From Candidatus Omnitrophota bacterium (GTDB lineage: Bacteria; Omnitrophota; Gorgyraeia; Gorgyraeales; Gorgyraeaceae): a stretch of DNA of 46,391 bases. A program made the position numbers and the translations under genes. The notes beneath the pieces are model-generated. The model was not told where the DNA came from and searched no databases. It saw nothing but the letters and a program-made list of their open reading frames with translations. Shown one piece after another: positions 32,797 to 41,485 of this stretch. Positions within the stretch are counted from its first letter, which is position 1, and every line of letters starts with the position of its first letter. The stretch covers positions 1 to 46,391 of the forward strand of contig JAHJHC010000114.1 of assembly GCA_018824145.1 (NCBI GenBank), written 5' to 3'.

Positions 32797-33775
32797 ACTT
32801 AATCCTCGTCAATAACTCTTCATTCGTTACCGCTGATATCCCTACCTTACCCACTACTATGCCTGCGGCAAAATTCGAGATGCGAGCTGCATCTACCATG
32901 CCAGCACCAGCTGCCAGGGATAATGTAAATGTACCTATTACAGTGTCCCCTGCACCTGAAACATCAAACACGTCCTGCGCAACTGTAGGTATATGTGTGA
33001 TGCGGCCTTCCTTTTCAAAAAGCTGCATGCCATTCTCTCCTAATGTTATAAGAACGGCTTCACATTTCAGTTTATTAAGAAGGGTTTTACCAATATTATT
33101 AAGACTTTCTTTATCCTTTACCTTTATGCCTGATGTATAAGCAGCCTCATGATGATTAGGCGTAATCGCTGTCACGCCTTTATAATAGTGAAAGTGATCT
33201 TCTTTGGGATCAACAGTTACTATCTTTCTACGAGCCTTGGCTATTTTTAAAACCGCCTCTAAAAGTCTAGCTGTTATAACTCCCTTACCATAATCCTCTA
33301 TTACAATAGCATCTACATCATCTATTATCTTTTTTATACGATCGCTCAACTGATCAATCAACTCTGTATCCAGACCGTCCATCTTTTCCTTATCGATTCT
33401 AACAACCTGTTGATGATGCGCAATAACTCTCGTCTTAAGAGTAGTAGGTCTTTTGGTATCAGTAATAATGCTTCCTATATCCATGCCTTTTTTCTTAAGA
33501 AGTTGGGTGAGTATTCTACCCCGTTCATCTGCTCCTATAACGCCTGCTATATACACCTTTCCTCCGAGTGCGTGGATGTTGTTCGCCACATTTGCCGCTC
33601 CTCCCGGCATAAAAGACTCTGAGCGTACCCACACAACCGGCACAGGCGCTTCAGGAGAAATCCTTGAGACATCGCCCCATAAAAATTCATCCAGTATTAA
33701 GTCTCCTATCACAAGGACCCTCGCCTTAGAAAATCTTAATATTATCTTCTTATACCTTCCATTCTCCTTAATCAA
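32795..33775 (-). CDS. rfaE1: D-glycero-beta-D-manno-heptose-7-phosphate kinase
   Basis: PfkB-family kinase of ADP-heptose synthesis (the N-terminal half of HldE). RVLVIGDLILDEFLWGDVSRISPEAPVPV, PGGAANVANNIHALGG, VEDYGKGV-type segment (VIEDYGKGV), TPNHHEA and the anion hole/catalytic DVSGAGDTVIGTF are clear. The adenylyltransferase half is absent, so a separate partner must exist elsewhere. Two starts are possible: the track's TTG at 33799 lacks a ribosome-binding site, whereas the TTG at 33775 follows GAGGTGTGAT at ideal spacing. That site begins right after the upstream stop, so I use 33775. Confidence 0.93.
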   Translation of the reverse strand: MIKENGRYKKIILRFSKARVLVIGDLILDEFLWGDVSRISPEAPVPVVWVRSESFMPGGAANVANNIHALGGKVYIAGVIGADERGRILTQLLKKKGMDIGSIITDTKRPTTLKTRVIAHHQQVVRIDKEKMDGLDTELIDQLSDRIKKIIDDVDAIVIEDYGKGVITARLLEAVLKIAKARRKIVTVDPKEDHFHYYKGVTAITPNHHEAAYTSGIKVKDKESLNNIGKTLLNKLKCEAVLITLGENGMQLFEKEGRITHIPTVAQDVFDVSGAGDTVIGTFTLSLAAGAGMVDAARISNFAAGIVVGKVGISAVTNEELLTRIK

Positions 33776-33785
33776 ATCACACCTC

Positions 33786-34733
33786 TTAAATTTTTTCAAT
33801 AATGGCCTGGGCCAAAAGCGGTATCATAACCTCATGCTGGCCAATAACAGTATATCCTCTACCGCCTGATTTTATAGGCCTACGCACTACATTCTGGTAA
33901 GGCCTATAGTGATTTATCATATCAAAATTACATGCGGTAAAACCTTTTACGTTGCAGCCTAGATTCCTCGCTACATTTATTGCCTTTAAAAATACTTCCG
34001 GGAGGATCACAGAAGATCCCATATTCAACACTACCCCTCCATCGCCTAGTTCCGAAACCACTTCGATAAAATTATGGAAGTCCTTAAGAGACGCCTCGCC
34101 TAAATGAGCGCCGTTACAGCTAAGATGTTGATGTATAACGTCAGTCCCTATAGCAATATGCACACTAGAACTTACATCTTGTTTGACACAATTATATAAT
34201 AGACTCGATTCCCTAAAAGGTAATTTCTCTTCCCCGATTACCTGGCCTATTGCCTGTCCCGCGCCTATATCCCTTTCCACAGCCTCGGATATTGCACCAT
34301 TTAGATATAAGGCTGTTTCTTTTGCCATGCCAAAACTTCCGTCCTCAAGAGAAGACTCCACATCCTCTGAAGTCTTACCAATAAGGGCGATCTCAAAATC
34401 GTGTATTGCGCCTGAACCATTCAAGGCAATAGCCGTGATTATTTTTTTCTTCATTAGCTCTATTAACACTGGATTAAGTCCGCATTTAATGACATGAGAA
34501 CCCAACATCACTATGACAGGCTTCTTCTTTTTACGAGCCGCAATAATCGCATCTACAATCTGCCTGAAGTTATTTCCTGAAAGTATGTTAGGGAGGGAAT
34601 TGTAAAAATCAGAGAAAGAGGCGTTCTTAGAAGGGACCTTGGCAAAATCCTCTCGCCTAACCTTACTCTTTCTTTTTGATATGGGGTAGGTCTTGAGTTT
34701 AGTTAAATCTATTTTAACCTTATTCTTGGCCAT
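33786..34733 (-). CDS. Deoxyhypusine-synthase-like protein of unknown function
   Basis: 315 residues, soluble. The pattern resembles the NAD-binding deoxyhypusine synthase fold: KPVIVMLGSHVIKCGLNPVLIELM, then ITAIALNGSGAIHDFEIALIGKTSEDV, then VHIAIGTDVIHQH, GGVVLNMGSSVILPEVFLKAI and FTACNFDMINHYRP. I do not see the catalytic Lys context of true deoxyhypusine synthase, and bacteria lack eIF5A, so another substrate is expected. Related proteins are usually left as hypothetical. It is the first gene of a two-gene run with rfaE1 (10 bp apart) behind a strong promoter, so a link to sugar-phosphate or envelope metabolism is likely but unproven. Confidence 0.6.
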   Translation of the reverse strand: MAKNKVKIDLTKLKTYPISKRKSKVRREDFAKVPSKNASFSDFYNSLPNILSGNNFRQIVDAIIAARKKKKPVIVMLGSHVIKCGLNPVLIELMKKKIITAIALNGSGAIHDFEIALIGKTSEDVESSLEDGSFGMAKETALYLNGAISEAVERDIGAGQAIGQVIGEEKLPFRESSLLYNCVKQDVSSSVHIAIGTDVIHQHLSCNGAHLGEASLKDFHNFIEVVSELGDGGVVLNMGSSVILPEVFLKAINVARNLGCNVKGFTACNFDMINHYRPYQNVVRRPIKSGGRGYTVIGQHEVMIPLLAQAIIEKI

Positions 34734-34760
34734 AAGTAATGTATTATTATACTTTTTCGC

Positions 34761-34789
34761 ATTTTAGCATTATTGCTTTAAGGTGTCAA
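34761..34789 (-). promoter_or_regulatory. Sigma70-type promoter for the deoxyhypusine-synthase-like gene and rfaE1
   Basis: Minus strand TTGACA (34784-34789), exactly 17-bp spacer, TAAAAT (34761-34766). Start of transcription would be about 20 nt before the ATG at 34733. Best promoter match seen in the window. The region just upstream (to 34813) is otherwise featureless. Confidence 0.75.
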
Positions 34790-34813
34790 TCCTTGAAGTT
34801 GTTTCAAGATGTT

Positions 34814-35146
34814 TCAAGAACTACGCCGAACAGCATAATTGAAATGGTCAAAATATTTGCGCCATAAAGATTCGGAGGAAAGAAATTGATTCGAACCATA
34901 GAAATAATCTACGACAGCCTCGCGTAAACGGGCAAACTCCTTAATGCAGGAAAAAGGCTTATTAATAGAATCTAAACTCAAATCAAGCAACTCCAATGCC
35001 CTTGAGGCAGCTTTTTTAGAAAAATCTATTTTACCTTTTTTCTGCCAGTTAAGCGCACGGCTTACTTCACTGCCGATATTTGCCATTTGGGCACATAAAG
35101 ACATCTGCCCCCATTTCCCTTCAGCAAGATTTTTATGCTGTATCAT
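34814..35146 (-). CDS. Small helical protein, partner of the DUF5674 gene
   Basis: About 110 residues, apparently all-helical with no membrane segment (GSEVSRALNWQKKGKIDFSKKAASRALELLDLSLDS; CIKEFARLREAVVDYFYG). The fold resembles small four-helix bundles of the HEPN or 23S-intervening type, but no catalytic motif is seen. The start is the ATG at 35146 or the GTG at 35149, both overlapping the stop of the DUF5674 gene, so the two are translationally coupled and probably interact. Toxin-antitoxin-like organisation is possible; nothing in the sequence proves it. Confidence 0.65.
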   Translation of the reverse strand: MIQHKNLAEGKWGQMSLCAQMANIGSEVSRALNWQKKGKIDFSKKAASRALELLDLSLDSINKPFSCIKEFARLREAVVDYFYGSNQFLSSESLWRKYFDHFNYAVRRSS

Positions 35147-35487
35147 CACCTTTTCACCCTTTTATTCGCAATCTCTATAATTTTCTGCCGAACCTTTTCA
35201 TCATCAACTCCCCGGCTCATATTCCCCTGAGACGGCCGCATGTTAATCATTGAATCGAATTCAATAAAATCATCCCCTTGAAGATCAGGATAAAAATTTA
35301 TCCCCCACAAACTTTTTTGCTTTGAACCATTTTCAATAAGCAGTGCTTCCAAATCAGAATGCAATTCCGCATCAAAGGCAACCAATTCCCGCTCTACATC
35401 AACTACAGCCTTTACCATATCGCCAAAGGTACAAGCTGCAATCTTCCTCAATTCTTCAATTGTAATAACTCCCTTTACTATTTGCAT
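35146..35487 (-). CDS. DUF5674-family protein
   Basis: About 113 residues from the ATG at 35487 (MQIVKGVITIEELRKIA). The track's extra 12 residues look like upstream sequence. I recognise the family from DMVKAVVDVERELVAFDAELHSDLEALLIENGSKQ and LWGINFYPD ... DFIEFDSMINMRPSQGN. Function unknown. Conserved acidic and Asn residues (AELHSD, SMINMRP) suggest a binding or catalytic pocket. It commonly occurs in candidate-phylum genomes. Followed by a coupled small helical gene. Confidence 0.85.
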   Translation of the reverse strand: MQIVKGVITIEELRKIAACTFGDMVKAVVDVERELVAFDAELHSDLEALLIENGSKQKSLWGINFYPDLQGDDFIEFDSMINMRPSQGNMSRGVDDEKVRQKIIEIANKRVKR

Positions 35488-35542
35488 AGTTTCTTTTATA
35501 CCAAAAATCAGCCCAAAAAGCAATTGAATTGCATTTGCTGGC

Positions 35543-36358
35543 CTATTTTTTATACTCTATTTTTTGAAGCGATATTGTAACAGAACCGACTAACGGTATA
35601 CTGCTTGTCTTAACTAATAAGGGGATCCTTTTTTCATCTGCTGAGAACCACATAGTGGCCTTTGCCTTCCTTTTTATCTTTCCCTGAAACCAAGGCAACG
35701 GCTCTACCATAAACGCCTCCCACTCACCAACGCCCTTGATATTTATAAAACCTTTATTATGCACCTTTGTCTCTAAAAGGTAATTCTTTTCATCTACATT
35801 CAGATTAGCAAAAATAGACCCGCCAACATCTGCTTCTTGTAATCTAAAGTAATACATACAACTCAATGGGTCCTGAACTTTTTCAGGTATATCGAAAACT
35901 TTTTTACTGCGATTGAGCCGTGAAAAATAAATTGCCTTGCCTTTTTCCTGATCGAAATCAGTATATTCATCGGATCTGTAACTGCCTTCTCTTTGTTTCT
36001 TTTCGAATCTCACAGGATAAAGACCTTCTACATCTAAATATGTAGATATTTCATCTTCCACCTTATAGACCTTTGAGATTGCAGGTGTAGTGTTAGCCGT
36101 AGCGAGGATGTGATATACCTTACGGCCGTTCATCTGGGTAATTTCCTCGACCGACAATGTTGCCGTTCCCACATCCAAACCAAGCCATTCTATCCCATAT
36201 GTAAATTTCTCTCCGACACGTAAGGTCTTAGAAGGGGCCTCTATTTTTATCCCATTTCCCTTTTTTATAATCCTATATTTCGCGCCTATCCCGCATCCTG
36301 ATATTGAAAATACCAATAAAAGTATTAGTAAATATCTTGTTAGCTCTCTTATTCTCAT
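35543..36358 (-). CDS. DUF3108 lipoprotein
   Basis: 271 residues. Signal peptide with lipobox SISGC (Cys about residue 22), so probably an outer-membrane or periplasmic lipoprotein. DUF3108 features: RVGEKFTYGIEWLGLDVGTATLSVEE, YHILATANTTPAISKVYKVEDEIST, YPVRFEKKQREGSYRSDEYTDFDQE and the C-terminal ATMWFSADEKRIPLLVKTSSIPLVGSVTISL. Beta-rich, probably a lipid- or glycan-handling barrel-like fold; the family has no settled function. 4 bp downstream of a GT9 gene, suggesting a role tied to surface glycan. Confidence 0.88.
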   Translation of the reverse strand: MRIRELTRYLLILLLVFSISGCGIGAKYRIIKKGNGIKIEAPSKTLRVGEKFTYGIEWLGLDVGTATLSVEEITQMNGRKVYHILATANTTPAISKVYKVEDEISTYLDVEGLYPVRFEKKQREGSYRSDEYTDFDQEKGKAIYFSRLNRSKKVFDIPEKVQDPLSCMYYFRLQEADVGGSIFANLNVDEKNYLLETKVHNKGFINIKGVGEWEAFMVEPLPWFQGKIKRKAKATMWFSADEKRIPLLVKTSSIPLVGSVTISLQKIEYKK

Positions 36359-36362
36359 ATAT

Positions 36363-37418
36363 CTATTTACCTGCTTTCTCGTTTAACAACTCGCCAGCCT
36401 TCTCCACCACTTCTTCCACAGTTACTGATCTAAGGCACAAGAAACCTTTTTTACAATTGTGCGCCAAACATTCCTTACAACCGACCTCCTTATGCAATAC
36501 TACACTTTTATCACCGAGCGCTTTCCATCTCGTAGGGCTAAGCCCCTTTTCATTCCTTCCAAATATGGATATAAGGGGTGTGCCCACAGCCGAGGCTATA
36601 TGAACAGGCCCTGAATCATTTGAAATAAATAGAGATGCCCTTTTGAATAGCGACGCTAACTCTCCCAGTGAAGTCCTGCCGCATAAAAATAAGGGTTTAT
36701 CTTTCATTAAGTCTCTGACTTTCTTACCTATCTCTATCTGGTCAGGACTTGAAATCAAAACACACTTCACACCAAATCTACCTATTAAGATATCCCCTAG
36801 CTCAGCAAAATTCTTCTGAGGCCACATCTTTGACACACAACTTGCACCGGGATGAAGCACAATAAATCTTTCACCTTTTGCCAAACCACATTCCTTTAGT
36901 AAATTATCCATGTTCTCTTCGTCTGATTTCTTAACCGGCATAACCAATGGCGACGGAGTTACGTTTATACCAATAGATCTCAATATATCCAGTGAATATT
37001 CTGATTCGTGTTTTTCTCCAAGGCGTTTGGTATATTCCAACTTGTCTGTTAAAAGAAAATCCATCTTACCCCGCGCGTATCCTATTCTCTTCGGGATTCT
37101 CGCCAAAAAACAGATCAGATTCACCCTCGCTGTAGAATGTAAAATAAGCGCCAGATCAAAACCTTTACTCCTGAGCCACCCAGAAAAAGCTACGGCCTTA
37201 AAAATACCTCTATGTTTAAATTTCTTATCATACACTATAACTCCATTTAGAAAAGGATTCCCTGTAACGATTTCTTTTGTCTTGGGTGATACCATAACAG
37301 CAATATATGCCTCAGGGAAGGCTTCTCTAGTAGCTGTAATCACAGGTGTAGAAAGCACGACATCGCCGATCCTATCAGTTCTCACAATAAGAATCTTTTT
37401 TATTTTCGAAATATCCAT
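36363..37418 (-). CDS. GT9 heptosyltransferase-like glycosyltransferase
   Basis: 351 residues, GT-B fold, cytosolic face of the inner membrane. Opening KILIVRTDRIGDVVLSTPVI (acceptor-side Asp), donor-side HPGASCVSKMWP and the sugar-nucleotide site ISNDSGPVHIASAVGTPLISIFG. ADP-heptose is the usual donor, consistent with rfaE1 nearby. C-terminal Cys cluster CKECLAHNCKKGFLC. One of four GT9 domains in this cluster; acceptor not predictable. Confidence 0.9.
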   Translation of the reverse strand: MDISKIKKILIVRTDRIGDVVLSTPVITATREAFPEAYIAVMVSPKTKEIVTGNPFLNGVIVYDKKFKHRGIFKAVAFSGWLRSKGFDLALILHSTARVNLICFLARIPKRIGYARGKMDFLLTDKLEYTKRLGEKHESEYSLDILRSIGINVTPSPLVMPVKKSDEENMDNLLKECGLAKGERFIVLHPGASCVSKMWPQKNFAELGDILIGRFGVKCVLISSPDQIEIGKKVRDLMKDKPLFLCGRTSLGELASLFKRASLFISNDSGPVHIASAVGTPLISIFGRNEKGLSPTRWKALGDKSVVLHKEVGCKECLAHNCKKGFLCLRSVTVEEVVEKAGELLNEKAGK

Positions 37419-37444
37419 GATTTAACTATGCTAAACTATCTGTT

Positions 37445-38419
37445 CTACAGCAATTTCTCTATGGCCTCTAATACTTCCCCTGCCTTAATCTCCTCCATAC
37501 ACTCGTGATTGAACTTACATACGGCTTTTCTACATGGAGAGCATTTGAGCCGTTTACGTATAACTATATCATTTTTACCTGTGGGGCCGTATTCTTCAGG
37601 GTCTGTAGGCCCAAATACTGCGGCTACTTTAATTCCGAGATCACATGCGATATGCAAAGAAGCGCTATCACAAGTTATAAGAAGCTGCATCTTGTCTATC
37701 AAGGCAAAAAGCTCATTTAAATTTATTTTTCCGGTCAAGTCAATCAAGTTCTTATGATTTACAGCATTCTGTATCCTGCTTGATATATTAACTTGAGTAG
37801 CATCCCCTATAAGAACAATTTTACAATCCCTGTGTCTTATAAGGTTGCTTATAACTTCTACAAAACCCTCTATGTGCCATTGTTTTAACGGGCTGCGACA
37901 AGCAGGGCTCAGGCCTATCAAGACATCACCTTTCTCCAAACCATGTTCTTCAAGTAATGCCTTAACCCTCTCCCTGTCTCTATTATCAATGTAAATGTTA
38001 CGATCCCCCATGTCTTTCTTGAATCCTATATTTAAGGCTTTTAATTTATTTAAATGCATTGTTTTCTTATGCCTGAGGGTATCTTTATTCATTGAAATTA
38101 AAGGGGACCTATACCTTGCAGCTATTAAAACAGGGATTAAACTAGTCTTCATATCTACTGCCAAGTCATACTTTTCGCTTTTTAGCTTTTTTATGAAAAG
38201 TATCTTATCTTTTAGCCCTGCATGTTTATCGTATATAAAAACACTATTGATCCTCGGGTCTTTTGTAAAGACCTCTTTCGGATTAGGCCCTACCACGACA
38301 TCTATAGTCTCGTCAGGGAATTTATCTCTAAGCGCAGATAAGACAGGCAAAGTCAAAACCACATCACCTATGTTACTGAGAGTTATAAAAAGGATTTTAT
38401 GAATATTGTCTAGTTTCAT
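37445..38419 (-). CDS. GT9 heptosyltransferase-like glycosyltransferase
   Basis: 324 residues from the ATG at 38419 (MKLDNIHKILFITLSNIGDVVLTLPVL), which overlaps the upstream gene's stop as ATGA. The track's 15 extra N-terminal residues lie in that gene. Donor site ITCDSASLHIACDLGIKVAAVFGPTDPEEYGP: here TCDSAS replaces the commoner SNDSGP. C-terminal CSPCRKAVCKFNHEC matches the Cys4 pattern of its neighbours. It probably transfers heptose or a related sugar onto the LPS core. Confidence 0.9.
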   Translation of the reverse strand: MKLDNIHKILFITLSNIGDVVLTLPVLSALRDKFPDETIDVVVGPNPKEVFTKDPRINSVFIYDKHAGLKDKILFIKKLKSEKYDLAVDMKTSLIPVLIAARYRSPLISMNKDTLRHKKTMHLNKLKALNIGFKKDMGDRNIYIDNRDRERVKALLEEHGLEKGDVLIGLSPACRSPLKQWHIEGFVEVISNLIRHRDCKIVLIGDATQVNISSRIQNAVNHKNLIDLTGKINLNELFALIDKMQLLITCDSASLHIACDLGIKVAAVFGPTDPEEYGPTGKNDIVIRKRLKCSPCRKAVCKFNHECMEEIKAGEVLEAIEKLL

Positions 38420-39423
38420 GACATTGCATCCAACACATCTTCCACACTTATGGATTTCATACACTTATTATCCTTACAGGAAAGTTTGTAACAAGGAATC
38501 TTACAATCAACATCCTTCTGTAAGATCTTGCACACACCTCCTCCGTAAGGACCTGTTATAGAAGGAGAAGTAGGGCCGAATAAGGCGATTAAAGGTGTTT
38601 TTATCCCCGCTGCAATATGCATTGGCCCAGAGTCATTCGAGATAACCCATTTTGCCTTTTCAAAGACAGCTCCCAGCTTTTTCAAATCTGTCTTGCCGCA
38701 TAGTAAGATCGGTTTTTGTTTCATTAAACCGGATATTCCTTCACACAAAACAACATCCTTCTCTGCACCGGTCAAAACGATACTTATATTGAATTTCTTG
38801 AAAATCTCTTCTCCAAGCCTGGCAAAATTCTCAAGAGGCCACCTTTTTAAATCCCAATTGCCGCCAGGATTAATTACTATAAAATCCGCGCCTTTTTTGA
38901 GGCCTCCTTTTTCTAATATCTCGTCTGCACCGAGCCTATCTTCATCAGAAACAAAAAACTCATAGCTTGTATCTCTCGGCTCAACACCGACACTCTTCAC
39001 CAGACCCAAAAAATACTCCACTTTGTGCAGGGCTTTAGAAGGCCGCGGGACTTTCTTAGTCAATAAAAAGCCTGCCTTTCTATTGTCATATCCTATACGT
39101 TCCGGTATTTTAGAAAGGAAAAGAAGCATTGTCCTGCTTAAGGATCTACGCAGTATAAACGCAGTATCGATCTTCATTGATTTCAGATGCGAAACAATTG
39201 CAAATTTCGCCAGGAGAGATCTATATATCCCCTTTTCATCATATGCGATGATTTCATCTATATGAGGATTCCCTTCGAGAATTTCCCTGCACCTGGGATG
39301 GGTAAGTACAGTAATATGGGATTTAATATAATTCTCTCTTATCGCTCTTATAAAGGGCGTTATAAAAAGCGTATCTCCCAACCAATTGACATTAACGATA
39401 AGTATCCGTTTCATCTCCATCAT
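38416..39423 (-). CDS. GT9 heptosyltransferase-like glycosyltransferase
   Basis: 335 residues. ILIVNVNWLGDTLFITPFIRAIRE opening, NPGGNWDLKRWPLENFARL, and ISNDSGPMHIAAGIKTPLIALFGPTSPSITGP in the donor domain. C-terminal CKIPCYKLSCKDNKC. The track's first codon is TTG. ATGs at 39423, 39420 and 39414 follow, with GAGG best placed for 39423 or 39420; I use 39423, which overlaps the deacetylase stop. Closest in style to LPS heptosyltransferase II (WaaF-like). Confidence 0.9.
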   Translation of the reverse strand: MMEMKRILIVNVNWLGDTLFITPFIRAIRENYIKSHITVLTHPRCREILEGNPHIDEIIAYDEKGIYRSLLAKFAIVSHLKSMKIDTAFILRRSLSRTMLLFLSKIPERIGYDNRKAGFLLTKKVPRPSKALHKVEYFLGLVKSVGVEPRDTSYEFFVSDEDRLGADEILEKGGLKKGADFIVINPGGNWDLKRWPLENFARLGEEIFKKFNISIVLTGAEKDVVLCEGISGLMKQKPILLCGKTDLKKLGAVFEKAKWVISNDSGPMHIAAGIKTPLIALFGPTSPSITGPYGGGVCKILQKDVDCKIPCYKLSCKDNKCMKSISVEDVLDAMS

Positions 39424-40202
39424 CAATCCTCGTCTCTATGCTCCTTGAGCCAGGTATAAAACCCTGTTATCTCAATCCAAAACACAAATAAATTATCAGA
39501 GGTCCTCGATATGCGCAACCGTTTCATCGCGAATATATCATGTTTGGGATATTTTCTTCCCGGATTTGTAGCTACTGCTATAGTGTATCCTGCCTTCATG
39601 ACCTTGTCTCTTATATAATCATTAAAAGCACCTACCGGATAACTGAACGAAGTAACATCTTTTCTGATATGGCTTTCAATCGCGCGTTTGGAATCAAAGA
39701 TCTCTACGCCTAACTTCTGTTCCGAGGAGTCCGGCAGATACGCATGGGTCATTGTGTGACTACCGATAGAAATTAGTCCGCTCTCTGACATCTCAATTAC
39801 CTGACCCCATGTTAAATATCCATCCATTCCGATAAGACCAGGTGCTATGAAAATAGTTGCAGGAAGCCCCAGTTTTTTTAAAACAGGGTAAGCCTCTTTA
39901 TAATTATTCTCGTAACCGTCATCAAAAGTAATGGCAACCGTCTTATAGGGACTATTACCCTTTCCCATCAAACCCGGCAAGTCATGAAGTCTCACGACAT
40001 TATACCCATATTGCTTTAAAAAGGTCATCTGTCTCTCGAAACTATCAGGAGAAACACTTAATTTAGAAAACATAGCATCCTCATCAATCTTGTGATACAT
40101 AAGAATAGGAATAACATACTGTGATTTGGCATATACCAAGAAACTTAAAAGTAAAAACGCAAAAGTAAAAATTACAACTAAAAATTTAAAATTTTTTTTC
40201 AT
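39423..40202 (-). CDS. Polysaccharide deacetylase (NodB homology domain), membrane-anchored or secreted
   Basis: 259 residues. N-terminal hydrophobic signal (about 5-24), then a NodB domain: ILMYHKID, metal site Asp in VAITFDDGYENNY, LGLPATIFIAPGLIG and metal His pair in SIGSHTMTHAYLP. FSYPVGAFNDYIRDKVMKAGY follows. Likely removes N-acetyl groups from a surface glycan or peptidoglycan sugar in the periplasm. Position within a run of glycosyltransferases suggests the substrate is the polymer this cluster makes. The start region is overlapped by an inverted AT-rich repeat. Confidence 0.92.
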   Translation of the reverse strand: MKKNFKFLVVIFTFAFLLLSFLVYAKSQYVIPILMYHKIDEDAMFSKLSVSPDSFERQMTFLKQYGYNVVRLHDLPGLMGKGNSPYKTVAITFDDGYENNYKEAYPVLKKLGLPATIFIAPGLIGMDGYLTWGQVIEMSESGLISIGSHTMTHAYLPDSSEQKLGVEIFDSKRAIESHIRKDVTSFSYPVGAFNDYIRDKVMKAGYTIAVATNPGRKYPKHDIFAMKRLRISRTSDNLFVFWIEITGFYTWLKEHRDED

Positions 40203-40251
40203 TTTTAATTTTACCTTGTGGTTTTGTCTTTTTACTTTTAACTTTTTACTT
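40149..40251. repeat. AT-rich inverted repeat around the deacetylase start
   Basis: aagtaaaaacgcaaaagtaaaaa (40149-40171) and tttttacttttaactttttactt (40229-40251) are complementary over 23 bases with three mismatches. One arm codes part of the deacetylase signal peptide and the other the last codons of the GT4 gene. In RNA it could hide the deacetylase start. The low-complexity composition means chance or shared repeat origin are both possible. Confidence 0.5.
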
Positions 40252-41347
40252 CAATTTCTCTATACAACTCCGCCACCTTGTCCACCATTCCATTAATAGA
40301 AAACCTTTCTATGACTATTTCCCTACCAGCCTGGGACATCTTTTTGTAAAGCTCTTTTTGTTTCAATAGCTTCAATGTAGGCTCGACCAAAAATTCAGGC
40401 CGCGATGGAGGAACAAGAAATCCATTAACGCCGTCCTCAATGACATTGCGTATACCACCCACATCTGTAGCAACAACAGGTTTTCCCGCAGCCAGCGCTT
40501 CTATAGCAGCAATACCCAGGCCTTCTTTCCTTCTCGGAGCGAACATAAATACATCCAGGATAGACAGGATGTTTACGGTATTTATCTGCGGTTTTATAAA
40601 TATCACGTTCTCTGTTAGATTGAGACGATAAGCCAGATTTACTATATTCAAATACTCCTTGCCCTCACCCACAAAGACAAGTTGCACATTCGGTTTCTGT
40701 TTAAGAATATTGTAAAGCGCATACAAAAGCACATCATGCCCCTTGTCAGGCGTAAACCTGGAGATTGTCCCGATAATCGAATGGTCTTTTTTTATCCCGA
40801 ATCTATCCTTTAGATCATCCTTTTCTTTTTCTGAAAAATCTCTAAGGAATTTTTTGACATCTATGCCGTTATATATTAAAGCGACTTTATGCCGATCCAC
40901 CCGGAAATAACTCAAAAGATGGGACTGCACCGCGTCACTTATCGCGATCACACGCTCTCCCCATGAAGGCAATAAAGTCCTGCCTATATTTTTTCTGAAA
41001 AAACCATGACAGGTCGTGATAAAACCAACCTTGCATAATCTTGACACAAAAAAACCTACCACCTGCGCAACTCGTGTCTGTGCATGTATCACATCTATAT
41101 CTACTGCCTTAACTATCTTTGTGATCTCAAAAACAGCCCTAAAGACTTTAGGGCTCAATTCGGATTTAGTAGATAAATCAACTTTTAGATGTGAGACATC
41201 TCCGGCTGTTAACTCCGGCACTAAAACTCCTCCGCTTGAGGCGACAAAGACACTTTCACCTTTCGCCTTTAATGCCTTAGCCAGAGTCACAGTATACGTA
41301 GATATGCCGCCTATATTGAGATGGGTTGTGAGTAGTAATATTCGCAT
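40238..41347 (-). CDS. GT4-family glycosyltransferase
   Basis: 369 residues from the ATG at 41347 (MRILLLTTHLNIGGISTYTV). The track's first eight residues precede this and look non-coding. GT-B fold: GGISTYT donor/acceptor loop, HAQTRVAQVV, VIYNGIDVKKF, ISRFTPDKGHDVLLYAL, RRKEGLGIAAIEALAAGKPVVATDVGG (EX7E nucleotide-sugar site) and NGFLVPP. Retaining enzyme; sugar unknown. Its C-terminus (EVKS) runs into an AT-rich repeat. Between the GT4-GT9 fusion and the deacetylase. Confidence 0.92.
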   Translation of the reverse strand: MRILLLTTHLNIGGISTYTVTLAKALKAKGESVFVASSGGVLVPELTAGDVSHLKVDLSTKSELSPKVFRAVFEITKIVKAVDIDVIHAQTRVAQVVGFFVSRLCKVGFITTCHGFFRKNIGRTLLPSWGERVIAISDAVQSHLLSYFRVDRHKVALIYNGIDVKKFLRDFSEKEKDDLKDRFGIKKDHSIIGTISRFTPDKGHDVLLYALYNILKQKPNVQLVFVGEGKEYLNIVNLAYRLNLTENVIFIKPQINTVNILSILDVFMFAPRRKEGLGIAAIEALAAGKPVVATDVGGIRNVIEDGVNGFLVPPSRPEFLVEPTLKLLKQKELYKKMSQAGREIVIERFSINGMVDKVAELYREIEVKS

Positions 41348-41371
41348 AAAAATTATAATGACAAATGACAA

Positions 41372-41485
41372 AATTCAAAGCACAAAATAAATTCAAAATT
41401 CAAATAACAAATTTCAAAACAGAAGTTTTGTCATTTGATATTTGTGATTTGTCATTATTTTGGTATTTGTGATTTGTCATTTGAA
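41372..41485. repeat. Low-complexity tandem/inverted repeat (aaatgacaaatcacaaata family)
   Basis: tatttgtgatttgtcatt occurs twice, 25 bp apart (41439-41456, 41464-41481). The complementary word aatgacaaa and variants (aaattcaaa) fill 41360-41420. It spans the gap upstream of the GT4 gene and reaches into the 3' end of the GT4-GT9 gene, coding its last residues (SNDKSQIPK). No promoter can be read from it with confidence. Confidence 0.65.

Noticed and set aside
41372-41485. CRISPR-like array
   Set aside because: Only two close copies of an 18-bp AT-rich unit, no distinct spacers and no cas genes in the window.
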